From NCBI RefSeq assembly GCF_019458025.1, contig NZ_JAHZUY010000010.1, positions 1-64,000 of the forward strand: DNA of 64,000 nucleotides. The letters run 5' to 3'. Of this stretch, positions 23,974 through 33,100 are shown one piece after another. This DNA is from Caldovatus aquaticus (lineage in GTDB: Bacteria; Pseudomonadota; Alphaproteobacteria; Acetobacterales; Acetobacteraceae). The first letter of the stretch is position 1. Each line of letters starts with the position of its first letter. The notes under the pieces were generated by a model that saw nothing but the letters and a program-made list of their open reading frames with translations, did not search any database and was not told the DNA's origin. The position numbers were made by a program, and so were the translations under genes.

Positions 23974-25383
23974 TCAGCCCGCATGGTCGCGCAGCAGGTC
24001 GCCGATCACCCGCTCGAGCTGGGCGAGCGTCGCGCAGTGCGCGACCAGGCGGCAATGCGGCGCATAGCGCAGCATGTCGGAATCGCCGCTGCCCCAGGAG
24101 GCGGGGTGTTCCGGGTTGAGCCAGATCACCTGCTTCGCGCGGCCCGCCAGGCGCTGGAGGATGTCCACCCGCGGCTCGGTTCGGTTGCCGCGCCCGTCGC
24201 CGAGCACGATCACCGTCGTGCGGCGGTCCACCGCCTGCATCCAGCCCTTCTCGAAATCCTCGAGCGAGGTGCCGTAGTTCGAGGAGCCGAAGCCGATCCG
24301 GCCCATGATCTGCGCGATGGCCTGCTCGATCGGCTCGCGCTCCAGGATCTCGCTCACCTCGATCGTGCCGGAGGTGAAGGCGAAGGCGCGCACCCCGGAG
24401 AGCGCCTCGTGCAGCGAGTAGACGAACAGCAGCAGGAACTCCGCCACGGCGGCGACCGAGCCGCTGACGTCGCACAGCACGAAGAGCCTCGGCTTCTCGA
24501 CCTTGCGCTGCTTCCAGACGGTGCGGAACGGCACGCCGCCCCAGGCCATGTTGCGCCGGAGCGTGCGCCGCGCGTCGAGCTGCCCGCGCCGGTCGCGCCG
24601 CCGGACGCGGGCGTAGCGCGTGGCGAGGCGCCGGGCGATCGCGCGCACCAGCACGCGCATGCGCTCCGCATCGCGCCGGTCGAGGCCCGCGAGGCGCGCC
24701 TGCCGGAGCATCTCCTCCCGCCAGCGCTCGGTCTCGCCGCGGGCGAAGAGCAGCAGGTTCCGCTGCACCAGCTCGCGCACCTCGCCGCGCAGGTAGTCCC
24801 TGGCCAGTTCGAGCCGGGCCGCGCGCTCGGCGCCGGCGGGATCGCGGCGCAGCGCGGCGATCTCGTCCTCCAGCTCCTCGAGGCCCATCCGCTCCATGAT
24901 GCGGCGGGCGTACATGTTGACCTGGGTGAAGACCGATATGTTGGAGAGGCCGATCGCCTCCGCCGCCTGCTCCATCGCCGCGGCGAGGCCGGCGCGGTCG
25001 CCCGCGAGCAGCATGCGGCCGAGCGGGGAGGGGGTGGCCCCGCCGCCCATGTCGCCGCCACCGATCCCGCCGGCGGCCCCGGGACCCTCCGGCGCTGCCG
25101 GCTCCGGGGCGCCCTCCGCGGCCGGCCGCGGCGGCGCCGGCACCTCCCGGAAGCCCTCACGGCCGAAGAAGAGCGCGAAGCACTCCTCGAACCGCCGCTT
25201 CTCCTCCGCCGTCTTGGCGAGCACGAGCGAGAGCGCGTCGCGCAGCGTCGCGCGGTCGGCGAGGCCGACCGCCTCCGCCGCGCGGATCGCGTCCAGCCCC
25301 TCCGCCGTCGAGACGCGCAAGCCCGCGCTGCGCGCCGCGCGCAGGAAGTCGCGCAGCACCGGCGCGGCGAGGGGCGCGGTCAT
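23974..25383 (-). CDS. VWA-domain protein (CoxE-like)
   Basis: 469 residues. An alpha-helical N-terminal part contains a Gly/Pro/Ala linker (about 85-125). The C-terminal von Willebrand A domain has a complete MIDAS start, LFVLCDVSGSVAAV (D-x-S-x-S, about 300), and a later FGSSNYGTSLEDF threonine/serine site. Proteins of this type (CoxE) work with a MoxR/CoxD AAA+ ATPase to insert metals into, or remodel, an enzyme. Here the ATG overlaps the MoxR stop (ATGA). No coxSML or other large-subunit target gene is nearby, so the client is unknown. Confidence 0.86.
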   Translation of the reverse strand: MTAPLAAPVLRDFLRAARSAGLRVSTAEGLDAIRAAEAVGLADRATLRDALSLVLAKTAEEKRRFEECFALFFGREGFREVPAPPRPAAEGAPEPAAPEGPGAAGGIGGGDMGGGATPSPLGRMLLAGDRAGLAAAMEQAAEAIGLSNISVFTQVNMYARRIMERMGLEELEDEIAALRRDPAGAERAARLELARDYLRGEVRELVQRNLLLFARGETERWREEMLRQARLAGLDRRDAERMRVLVRAIARRLATRYARVRRRDRRGQLDARRTLRRNMAWGGVPFRTVWKQRKVEKPRLFVLCDVSGSVAAVAEFLLLFVYSLHEALSGVRAFAFTSGTIEVSEILEREPIEQAIAQIMGRIGFGSSNYGTSLEDFEKGWMQAVDRRTTVIVLGDGRGNRTEPRVDILQRLAGRAKQVIWLNPEHPASWGSGDSDMLRYAPHCRLVAHCATLAQLERVIGDLLRDHAG

Positions 25384-26345
25384 GCCGCCGCCGTGGCCGC
25401 CTCCTCGCGCGCCCGGAACAGCAGCGGCGCGATCTGGCTGTCGGCGGCCCTGATGTCGCTCTCGAACTTGAGCAGCACGTTCAGCGTCTCGCGCACCAGA
25501 TCGGCGCCGAGCTCGCGCGCGTGCAGCAGCACCAGCACCTGCGCCCAGTCTATGGTCTCGCTGACCGAGGGCAGCTTCCTCAGGTCGAGCCGGCGCAGCC
25601 CCTGTACGAAGGCGACGATCTGGCGCCGGAGGCCCGCCGCCGCCTCCGGCACGCGGCTCGCGACGATGCGCGCCTCCAGCTTCGGGTCGGGGAAGCCGAT
25701 GTGCAGGTGCAGGCAGCGGCGCTTCAGCGCGTCGCCCAGGTCGCGCATCGCGTTGGAGGTGAGCAGCACGAGCGGCGGCACCGCGGCGCGCACGGTGCCG
25801 ATCTCCGGGATCGTGACCTGGTAGTCGGAGAGCAGCTCCAGCAGGAACGCCTCGAACTCCTGGTCGGACTTGTCCACCTCGTCGATCAGCAGCACCGCGC
25901 CGGCGGGCGCCTCGAGCGCGCGCAGGAGCGGCCGCGGCTCGAGGAAGTGGCGCGAGAAGAACACGTCGCCGACGCCGTGCAGCCGCTCGATCGCCTGCTC
26001 CAGGCTGGCCGCCTCGCCGAGCACGGGGGCGAGCCTGTCCTTCAGGATCTGGGTGTAGAGGAGCTGCTTTCCGTACTTCCACTCGTACAGCGCCTTCGAC
26101 TCGTCGAGGCCCTCGTAGCACTGCATTCGCACCAGCGGCAGGCCGAGCCAGCGCGCCACCGCCTTGGCGAGCTCCGTCTTGCCGACGCCGGCCGGGCCCT
26201 CCACCAGCACCGGCTTCTCGAGCCGCTGCGCGAGGTAGATCGCGGTCGCGATCGGGCGGCTCGCGATGTAGCCGGCGGCGCCGAGCCCGGCCTCGACCGC
26301 CTCGATCGAGGCCACCCGCCGCTGCAGCATGCCGCCGTCGTTCAT
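25380..26345 (-). CDS. MoxR-family AAA+ ATPase (CoxD-like)
   Basis: 321 residues. Walker A GPAGVGKTELAKAVARWLG (about 54-72), Walker B AVLLIDEVDKSD (about 150), sensor 1 (LLTSNAMRDLGDALKRR, about 188) and the Arg finger region are present. MoxR ATPases act as chaperones for metal-enzyme maturation, together with VWA proteins. It is coupled by a 4 bp overlap to the VWA gene, and its start lies 176 bp from the divergent SDR gene. Function beyond the pair is not shown by the sequence. Confidence 0.88.
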   Translation of the reverse strand: MNDGGMLQRRVASIEAVEAGLGAAGYIASRPIATAIYLAQRLEKPVLVEGPAGVGKTELAKAVARWLGLPLVRMQCYEGLDESKALYEWKYGKQLLYTQILKDRLAPVLGEAASLEQAIERLHGVGDVFFSRHFLEPRPLLRALEAPAGAVLLIDEVDKSDQEFEAFLLELLSDYQVTIPEIGTVRAAVPPLVLLTSNAMRDLGDALKRRCLHLHIGFPDPKLEARIVASRVPEAAAGLRRQIVAFVQGLRRLDLRKLPSVSETIDWAQVLVLLHARELGADLVRETLNVLLKFESDIRAADSQIAPLLFRAREEAATAAA

Positions 26346-26521
26346 CCGTCCCGTCCCGTCCGTGCGCGGCGCCCTCGCCGCCGAGCCGGCGGGCGCCTCA
26401 CCGCCGGTCCTATGGCACGGCCGCGCCCCGTTCCGAAGCCCCCGGGGCGGGGACGGTGCGGATTGAGCCCCGCGCGCCGCCGGCCTAGCCTGCCGTGCCA
26501 GGCACGGAGGGGACGGAGGAC

Positions 26522-27331
26522 ATGCTCAGCCTCAGCGGCAAGGTCGCGATCGTGACGGGCGCCGGCTCGGTCGGTCCCGGCTGGGGAAACGGCAAGGCGA
26601 CCGCGGTGCTGATGGCGCGCCGGGGCGCCTCGGTCCTCGCCCTCGACATCGCCGGGGCGGCGGCGGAGGAGACGCGGCGCATCATCGAGGAGGAGGGCGG
26701 CGTCTGCGCCACGCAGGTCTGCGACATGCTCGACTCGGCGCAGGTGGCGGCCGCGGTCGAGGCCTGCCTGCGGCGCTTCGGACGCATCGACATCCTGGTG
26801 AACAATGTCGGCGGCTCCCACCCGGGCGACCCGGTGAGCATGCCGGAGGAGGTCTGGGACCGGCAGATCGACTTCAACCTCAAGACCGCCTTCCTCGGCT
26901 GCAAGCACGTGCTGCCGGTGATGGAGGCGCAAGGGGCGGGCGCGATCGTCAACATCTCCTCGGTCGCCGGGCTGCGGATGAGCGGCGACCGCACGCATGT
27001 CGGCTACAGCGCCGCGAAGGCCGGGATCCTCGGCTTCACGAAGTCCGTGGCGCTCGCCTACGCGAAGAAGGGCATCCGCTGCAACGCGGTGGTGCCGGGC
27101 CTGATGCACACGCCGCTGGTCGAGCACCGCCTGGTGCGCCAGCTCGGCGCCCGCGACGCCGAGGCGCTGATCGCCGAGCGCCACGCCAAGGTGCCGATGG
27201 GCCACATGGGCACCGGCTGGGACGTGGCGCACGCGGTGCTGTTCCTCGCGAGCGACGAGGCGAAGTACATCACCGCCACCGAGATCGTGGTGGACGGAGG
27301 GCTGACCGCCGCCGCCCCGGGCGGCGTCTGA
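26522..27331 (+). CDS. SDR-family oxidoreductase
   Basis: 269 residues, classical short-chain dehydrogenase. The cofactor loop is VTGAGSVGPGWGNGKATA (about 11-28), a slightly expanded TGxxxGxG with extra GPGW residues. The following segment LALDIAG suggests NAD preference through the Asp. NNVGGSH (NNAG-type), the catalytic Ser in NISSVAG and YSAAKAGILGFTK (Tyr and Lys, about 161-165) are intact. The ATG at 26522 has GGACGGAGG a few nt upstream. It stands alone. The substrate is unknown; cluster members nearby handle CoA esters and acids. Confidence 0.9.
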   Translation: MLSLSGKVAIVTGAGSVGPGWGNGKATAVLMARRGASVLALDIAGAAAEETRRIIEEEGGVCATQVCDMLDSAQVAAAVEACLRRFGRIDILVNNVGGSHPGDPVSMPEEVWDRQIDFNLKTAFLGCKHVLPVMEAQGAGAIVNISSVAGLRMSGDRTHVGYSAAKAGILGFTKSVALAYAKKGIRCNAVVPGLMHTPLVEHRLVRQLGARDAEALIAERHAKVPMGHMGTGWDVAHAVLFLASDEAKYITATEIVVDGGLTAAAPGGV

Positions 27332-27379
27332 GGCGCGCCGCGGCGCGGGACGGCGGCGGGGCGGCGCCTCGCGTCCGCG

Positions 27380-28179
27380 CCGGCGAGCCTGCTCCTCGCC
27401 GCGCTTCTCGCCTACGCGGCTCTGGTCGTGCTGCTGTTCCTCGCGCAGCGCCCGCTCCTGTATCCCGGCGCCTGGCCGGGCGGACCGGACGCCTCGCCCG
27501 GCGATCCGCCGCCCGGCTTCCGGGCGGTCCGCCTCGCCACCGAGGACGGCGAGCGCCTCGCCGCCTGGTGGCGCGCGCCGGCGGCGCCGGGCCGGGCCGT
27601 GCTGCTCTACTCCCCCGGCAATGCGGGCACGCTCGCCCATCGCCGCCACCGGGCCGCGGCGCTCGCCGCGGAGGGGCGCGGCCTGCTGGTCCTCAGCTAC
27701 CGCGGCTACGCCGGCTCCACCGGCCGGCCGAGCGAGGAGGGCCTCGCCCGCGCCGCCCACGCCTTCGTCGCCGAACGCCACCCGGAGGCGCCGCCGGTGC
27801 TGTTCGGCGGGTCGCTCGGCAGCGGCGTCGCGGTGCGGCTCGCGTCCGGGCGGCGCGTCGCCGGTCTCGTGTTCGAGGCGCCCTTCTCCTCCGCCGTAGA
27901 CGTCGCGCGCGCCGCCTTCCGCTTCGTCCCGGTCGGCCTCCCGATGCGCGACCGCTTCGACTCTGCCGCGCGCATCGGCGGGCCGGCGCGCCGGTGCTGA
28001 TCCTGCACGGCGATCGCGACGCGGTGGTGCCGCTCGCCCTCGGCGAGCGCCTGTTCGCCGCCGCGGCCGAGCCGAAGCGGCTCGTGCGGCTGCAGGGCGT
28101 CGGCCGCGCGGAGGCGCCGGAGCGCGGCGGACTCGCGGCGGTGCTCGCCTTCCTCGCCGAGGTCGAGGCGACGCGCTGA
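27380..28179 (+). pseudogene. Frameshifted alpha/beta hydrolase (membrane-anchored, BEM46/YfhR-like)
   Basis: The reading frame begins in an N-terminal membrane segment (SLLLAALLAYAALVVLLFLA) with no ATG or GTG ahead of it. It runs through LLYSPGNAGTLAHR (oxyanion region) and the nucleophile elbow FGGSLGSGVA (about 27808-27837), then ends at a TGA at 27998-28000 shortly after RIGG. The next part continues in the other frame as APVLILHGDRDAVVP (catalytic Asp) to the stop at 28179, so a shift of one base lies near 27975. The catalytic His is also lost: the expected GxGH reads GVGR. Start, frame and His are all damaged, so it is probably a dead gene, although a sequencing error could explain the frameshift alone. 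Confidence 0.75.
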
Positions 28180-28194
28180 TCGCCGCGCCGGCGC

Positions 28195-29208
28195 TCAGTC
28201 GATCCGCGCGCCGGAGACCCGCACCACCTCCGCCCACTTCGTGATCTCGCCGCGGATGAACGCCTCGAAGGCGTCGGGCGTGGTGCCGCCGTCCGGCGTC
28301 AGGTTCGGCGGGTCGGCGCCGAGTTCCGCCAGCTTGGCGCGCACCGCGGGCTCCTTGCTCACCGCGTCCACCGCCGCGCCGAGCTTCGCGACGATCGGAC
28401 GCGGCGTGCGCGCCGGGGCCTGCAGGCCGAACCAGGCGGTCGCCTCGAAGTCCGGCACGCCGGATTCGGCGAGCGTCGGCACCTCCGGCAGCGCCGGGGA
28501 GCGGACGTGGCTGGTGACGGCGAGCGCGCGCAGCCGCCCCTCGCGGATGTGGCCGATGCAGGAGGGCATGTTGTCGCAGCCGACCTCGACCCGGCCGGCG
28601 ACCGCCTCGACCAGCATCGGCCCGGCGCCGCGGAACGGCACGTGGGTGATCTGCACGCCGGTCCGGAGCTTGAAGTACTCCATCGTCATGTGCGGCGAGC
28701 CGCCGCTGCCGGCGCTGCCGTAGTTGAGCTGGCCGGGCCGCGCCTTCGCCAGCGCCACCAGCTCGGCGATGCTGCGCGCGGGGACGGAGGGGTGGACGAA
28801 GACGACGTTGGGGACGCGCAGGAACAGGCCGACCGCGGTGAGATCCTCCGGCCGGTAGGGCATGCGCGGGCCGAACAGCGCGTAGTTGATCGCCGCCGGC
28901 GAGATCGCGTTCACCAGCAGCGTGTAGCCGTCGGGCGCGGCGCGGGCGACCGCCTCGCCGGCGATGTTGCCGGTCGCGCCCGGGCGGTTCTCGACCGGGA
29001 AGGGCTGGCCGAGCCGCGCCGCGAGCCGCTCGGCGTAGATCCGCGCGGCGATGTCGGTGGTGCCGCCGGGCGGGAACCCCACCAGCAGGCGGACCGGGCG
29101 CGACGGGTAGTCGGCGGCGGCGAAGGGCTGCGCGCGGGCGAGGGGAACGCCGGAGCCGGCGGCGAGGGCGAGGCTCCCGAGCAGGATCGCGCGGCGGTCT
29201 GGATGCAT
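28195..29208 (-). CDS. Bug-family tripartite tricarboxylate transporter receptor
   Basis: 337 residues: signal peptide (about 1-27, RRAILLGSLALAAGSG ending ARAQ) and the two-lobed Bug fold. Landmarks are RPVRLLVGFPPGGTTDIAAR (about 36-55), VENRPGATGNIAGEAVA, the ligand-contacting loop NYGSAGSGGSPHMTMEYF, and HVPFRGAGPMLVEAVAGRV. Bug proteins bind carboxylates in the periplasm for TctAB-type transporters or for signalling. No tctA/tctB is adjacent. The neighbouring upstream gene on the same strand is a close paralogue, separated by 103 bp. Confidence 0.92.
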   Translation of the reverse strand: MHPDRRAILLGSLALAAGSGVPLARAQPFAAADYPSRPVRLLVGFPPGGTTDIAARIYAERLAARLGQPFPVENRPGATGNIAGEAVARAAPDGYTLLVNAISPAAINYALFGPRMPYRPEDLTAVGLFLRVPNVVFVHPSVPARSIAELVALAKARPGQLNYGSAGSGGSPHMTMEYFKLRTGVQITHVPFRGAGPMLVEAVAGRVEVGCDNMPSCIGHIREGRLRALAVTSHVRSPALPEVPTLAESGVPDFEATAWFGLQAPARTPRPIVAKLGAAVDAVSKEPAVRAKLAELGADPPNLTPDGGTTPDAFEAFIRGEITKWAEVVRVSGARID

Positions 29209-29311
29209 TCCGGTTTTCCTCCCGGGGCGGCGCGTGGGACGCCCCGGAGAACTCTAGCCGCCGTTCCGCCTCCCCGGCCAGACGCCCCGTGCGCCCGTCC
29301 GCGGCGGGACC

Positions 29312-30313
29312 TCAGTCGATGGTGGCGCCGGAACGCTCCACCACCTGCGCCCACTTCGCGATCTCGTTGCGGATGAACGCCTCGAAGGCCTCCGGCGTGG
29401 TGCCGCCGTCCGGCGTCAGGTTCGGCGGCATGCCGCCGAGATCGGCGAGCTTGGCGCGCGTCTCCGGCTCCTTCACGATGGCGTCCAGCTCCCGGCCGAG
29501 CCGCTCGATGATCGGGCGCGGGGTGCGCGCCGGGGCCTGCACGCCGAACCAGGCGGTCGCCTCGACCCCGGGCAGGCCCTCCTCCGCGGTGGTCGGGCAG
29601 TCGGGCAGCGCCGGCGAGCGCGTCGCCGTGGTGACGGCGAGCGCGCGCAGCCGCCCCTCGCGGATGTGGCCGAGGGCGGAGGGCAGGTTGTCCACCGCCA
29701 CCTGCACGCGGCCCGCGATCACCTCGGTCAGCATCGGCCCGGCGCCGCGGAACGGCACGTGCGTCATGTCGATCCCGGCCTCGAGCTTCAGCAGCTCGCC
29801 GGTCATGTGCAGGCTGGTGCCGCTTCCGGAGCTGCCGATGTTGAGCTGGCCCGGCCTCTGCTTGGCGTAGGCGACGAGCTCGCGCAGCGTGCGCACCGGC
29901 AGCGAGGGGTGCACGAAGATCACGTTCGGCACCCGCACCACCAGCGCGACGGCGGCGAGGTCCTCCGGCCGGTAGGGCATGCGCTGCTTGTAGAGCGCGT
30001 AGTTGATCGCCCCGGAACTGATCGTCTGCATCAGCAGCGTGTAGCCGTCGGGCTCCGCCTTGGCGACGATGTCGGCGCCCAGGTTGCCGCCGGCGCCGGG
30101 GCGGTTCTCGATCACCACCTGCTGGCCGAGCCGCTGGCCGAGCGGCGGGGCGATGATGCGCGCGGCGATGTCGGTGGTGCCGGCGGGCGGGAACCCGACG
30201 ATCAGGCGGATCGGCCGGGCCGGCCAGCCGGCGGGCTGCGCGCCGGCGCGGGCGAGCGGCGCCCAGGCGAAGGCGGCAGCGCCCAGCAGCAGGGTGCGGC
30301 GGTGGTGTGTCAT
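29312..30313 (-). CDS. Bug-family receptor, tandem paralogue
   Basis: 333 residues, same architecture as its neighbour: signal peptide (about 1-26), RPIRLIVGFPPAGTTDIAAR, VIENRPGAGGNLGADIVAK, HVPFRGAGPMLTEVIAGRV. The C-terminal thirds of the two proteins are almost the same (both contain NLTPDGGTTP then AFEAFIR). Several DNA stretches of 30 or more bases are identical or nearly so, for example near 28280-28314 and 29396-29430. GAGGAGG lies about 8 nt before the ATG. It likely arose by tandem duplication. The ligand may differ because the central loops have diverged (GSSGSGTSLHM against GSAGSGGSPHM). Confidence 0.92.
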   Translation of the reverse strand: MTHHRRTLLLGAAAFAWAPLARAGAQPAGWPARPIRLIVGFPPAGTTDIAARIIAPPLGQRLGQQVVIENRPGAGGNLGADIVAKAEPDGYTLLMQTISSGAINYALYKQRMPYRPEDLAAVALVVRVPNVIFVHPSLPVRTLRELVAYAKQRPGQLNIGSSGSGTSLHMTGELLKLEAGIDMTHVPFRGAGPMLTEVIAGRVQVAVDNLPSALGHIREGRLRALAVTTATRSPALPDCPTTAEEGLPGVEATAWFGVQAPARTPRPIIERLGRELDAIVKEPETRAKLADLGGMPPNLTPDGGTTPEAFEAFIRNEIAKWAQVVERSGATID

Positions 30314-30574
30314 GTCGCGGTCCTCCTCGCCTCTCCCACACCTGATTTCGCCGGCGCGGTCAATCGGGGGGCGCCGCCCGCGGCGGGCCATCTTCCGGCC
30401 GGCGGCGCGGGAACCCGGGGCCCGCGCGGCCGACGGTGCGATGGTGCCCGCCCTTCTCCGCGCGCCGGCCCGCTCGGTTGCCAAGGCGCGGGCGGCAGGG
30501 CATGGATTCCGGCGGGCGGCGGGCGCCGCATGGCGGGCGGCGGACTGCGCCGGCGGGGCAGGTGGGGCGGCGGG

Positions 30575-32353
30575 ATGGGCTTCCTCAGGATCTACCGCAG
30601 GGCTCTCGGCCTGCTCGGCCCCGACCGGTGGGTGGCGATCGCGCTCGCTTTCGCCTCGCTGGCGATGGCCGGGCTGCAGTTCCTCGAACCCGTCCTCTTC
30701 GGCCGGGTGGTGGACGTGCTCTCCCGCGCCGACCGGCTCGATCCGGCGCTGGTCTGGGGGGAGTCGCTCCGGCTGCTCGCGCTCTGGAGCGCGGTCGGGC
30801 TGTCGGGGATCGGCGCCAACGTCGCCATCGCCCTGCTCTCGGACCGGATGGCGCACCGCAACCGCCTGGCGGTGATGGCCCGCACCTTCGAGCACGTGCT
30901 CTCCCTGCCGCTTTCCTTCCACGGCCACACCCAGACCGGGCGGCTGATGAAGGTCATGCTGGTCGGGACCGACAACCTGTTCTGGCTGTGGCTGTCGCTG
31001 TTCCGCGACAATCTCAACACGCTGATCGCGATCTTCGTGCTGCTGCCGATGACGCTGGCGCTGAACTGGCGGCTCGGCCTGCTGCTGATCGGCCTGGTGG
31101 TGCTGTTCGGCCTGCTCACCGCCTTCGTCGTCAACCGCACCGAGGCGGCGCAGGGCCGCGTCGAATCGCTGCACTCGCGGCTCGCTGGGAGCGCGCAGGA
31201 CGCGCTCGCCAACGTCGTGGTCGTCCAGTCCTTCAGCCGGCTCGCCGCCGAGGCCCGCCTGTTCGGGGACATCGCCCGCCAGGTGCTGCACCACCAGTAC
31301 CCGGTCCTCACCTGGTGGGCGCTGGTCTCGGTCATGACGCGCGCGGCGAGCACCCTCACCGTGATCGCGATCTTCATCCTCGGCACCCTGCTCCACATGC
31401 GCGGCCTGACGAGCGTGGGCGAGATCGTGAGCTTCATGGGCTTCGCGACGCTGCTGATCGGCAAGCTCGAGGGCGCCGTCAGCTTCGTCTCCCGCCTCGT
31501 GCTGCAGGTCCCCGCGCTGCAGGAGCTGTTCCAGGTGCTCGACACGCGCAGCACCGTCCCCGAGAAGCCGGACGCGATCGACCTGCCGCGGGCCAAGGGG
31601 GCGGTCGCCTTCGAGCACGTGGTGTTCGCCTATCCCGGCGGGCCGCGCATCCTCGACGACGTCTCCTTCGAGGTGCCGCCCGGCCGCACCGTCGCCCTGG
31701 TCGGCCCGACCGGCGCCGGCAAGTCCACGGCGATGGCGCTGCTCCAGCGCATGTGGGATCCGCTCGAGGGGCGGATCACGCTGGATGGCTACGACCTGCG
31801 CGACCTCACCCTGGAATCGCTCCGCCGCAACATCGGCGTGGTGTTCCAGGAGAGCATGCTCTTCAACCGCACGATCCGCGACAACCTCCTCGTCGGCCGA
31901 CCCGACGCCACCCAGGAGGAGATCGAGCGGGCCTGCCGCATGGCGGAGGCGCACGACTTCATCATGCGCCAGCCGCAGGGCTACGACACCGTGATCGGCG
32001 AGCGCGGCGCCTCGCTCTCCGGCGGCCAGCGCCAGCGCCTGGCCATCGCGCGCGCGCTGCTCAAGGATCCGCCGGTGCTGATCCTCGACGAGGCGACGAG
32101 CGCGCTCGACGCGGCGACCGAGGCGCGGGTGCAACGGGCGCTGCGGGCGCTGATGAAGGGGCGCACCACCTTCATCATCGCCCATCGCCTGTCCACCGTG
32201 CGCGAGGCCGACGAGATCCTGGTGTTCGACGGCGGCCGCATCGTCGAGCGCGGAACCTACGCCGAGCTGGTCGCGGCGGGCGGCCGTTTCGCCGAGCTGG
32301 TGCGCACGCAGCTCACCGGCGACGCCGCCCCGGCCCACGCCGCGGCGGACTGA
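30575..32353 (+). CDS. ndvA: ABC exporter ATP-binding/permease, cyclic beta-glucan exporter type (NdvA/ChvA)
   Basis: 592 residues, a full half-transporter with six transmembrane helices (about 15-310) and a C-terminal ATPase. Walker A GPTGAGKST (about 377), signature LSGGQRQRLAIARAL (about 480), Walker B VLILDEATSALD (about 503) and H-loop HRLS are intact. The N-terminal pattern (MGFLRIYRRALGLLGP, with FLEPVLFGRVVDVLSRA) is what I know from NdvA/ChvA proteins that export cyclic beta-1,2-glucan or related glucans. No glucan synthase (NdvB) lies nearby, so the exported glucan is unproven. The start ATG at 30575 has a GGTGGGG-type site. Confidence 0.85.
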   Translation: MGFLRIYRRALGLLGPDRWVAIALAFASLAMAGLQFLEPVLFGRVVDVLSRADRLDPALVWGESLRLLALWSAVGLSGIGANVAIALLSDRMAHRNRLAVMARTFEHVLSLPLSFHGHTQTGRLMKVMLVGTDNLFWLWLSLFRDNLNTLIAIFVLLPMTLALNWRLGLLLIGLVVLFGLLTAFVVNRTEAAQGRVESLHSRLAGSAQDALANVVVVQSFSRLAAEARLFGDIARQVLHHQYPVLTWWALVSVMTRAASTLTVIAIFILGTLLHMRGLTSVGEIVSFMGFATLLIGKLEGAVSFVSRLVLQVPALQELFQVLDTRSTVPEKPDAIDLPRAKGAVAFEHVVFAYPGGPRILDDVSFEVPPGRTVALVGPTGAGKSTAMALLQRMWDPLEGRITLDGYDLRDLTLESLRRNIGVVFQESMLFNRTIRDNLLVGRPDATQEEIERACRMAEAHDFIMRQPQGYDTVIGERGASLSGGQRQRLAIARALLKDPPVLILDEATSALDAATEARVQRALRALMKGRTTFIIAHRLSTVREADEILVFDGGRIVERGTYAELVAAGGRFAELVRTQLTGDAAPAHAAAD

Positions 32354-32517
32354 GCGGCGGCTGCGGGGCGCGCGGCGTCGCGCTTGCGCCACGCCGCGGC
32401 AAGCTGGCATTCTGCCCACCACGCATAGAGGGCCGGCCGACCCGGGATCGCACCCTCCTGCTGCGGCGCGGCGCATCCGGGCCGTCCCGCCCCCTGAGGG
32501 AAGGGGAGTGCGCCGCC

Positions 32518-32958
32518 ATGACCATCGCCGAGATCCTCCGCCGCAAGGGCACCGGGGTCGTCTCGGTCCGGCCGCAGGACGGGGCGGTCGCCGTCGCCCG
32601 CACCCTGGCCGAGCACCGGATCGGCGCGGCGCTGGTCTGCGACGAAACCGGCGCGGTGCTCGGCATCGTCAGCGAGCGCGACATCGTCCGGGCCCTCGCC
32701 GCCGAGGGCGGCGAGGCGCTGCTCGCGATGGACGCGGCGCGGCTGATGACCCGCGTGCTGCACACGGTGACGCCGCGCACCTCGGTGGTCGAGGCCCTGG
32801 GCATGATGACCGACCGCCGCGTGCGCCACCTGCCGGTGCTGGCCGACGACGGCAGCCTCGCCGGGATCGTCTCGATCGGCGATCTGGTGAAGCACCGGAT
32901 CGTCGAGGTCGAGCACGAGGCCGAGGAGCTGCGCAGCTACGTCGCGCAGGCCGGGTGA
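32518..32958 (+). CDS. CBS-domain protein (tandem CBS pair)
   Basis: 146 residues made of two CBS motifs (about 8-65 and 75-135). Typical features are IGAALVCDETGAVLGIVSERDIVRA and RRVRHLPVLADDGSLAGIVSIGD. Tandem CBS (Bateman) modules bind adenine nucleotides and sense energy status. A C-terminal helix (VEVEHEAEELRSYVAQAG) is typical of the free-standing CBS proteins of alphaproteobacteria. It is 164 bp after the exporter gene, so it may be transcribed separately. Target unknown. Confidence 0.92.
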   Translation: MTIAEILRRKGTGVVSVRPQDGAVAVARTLAEHRIGAALVCDETGAVLGIVSERDIVRALAAEGGEALLAMDAARLMTRVLHTVTPRTSVVEALGMMTDRRVRHLPVLADDGSLAGIVSIGDLVKHRIVEVEHEAEELRSYVAQAG

Positions 32959-33100
32959 GGGGCGCCCCGCGGGGCGTTCCTCCCGTGGGGGCGGGGGCGC
33001 GCGGCGCTCCTCCGCCCCGGGCCGGCGGGTGGCGGCTTGCGCTGGGCCGCGCCGCGGGCAATCCTGCGCCGCAACGACAGGCTTTGCCCCGGGGGACGAC

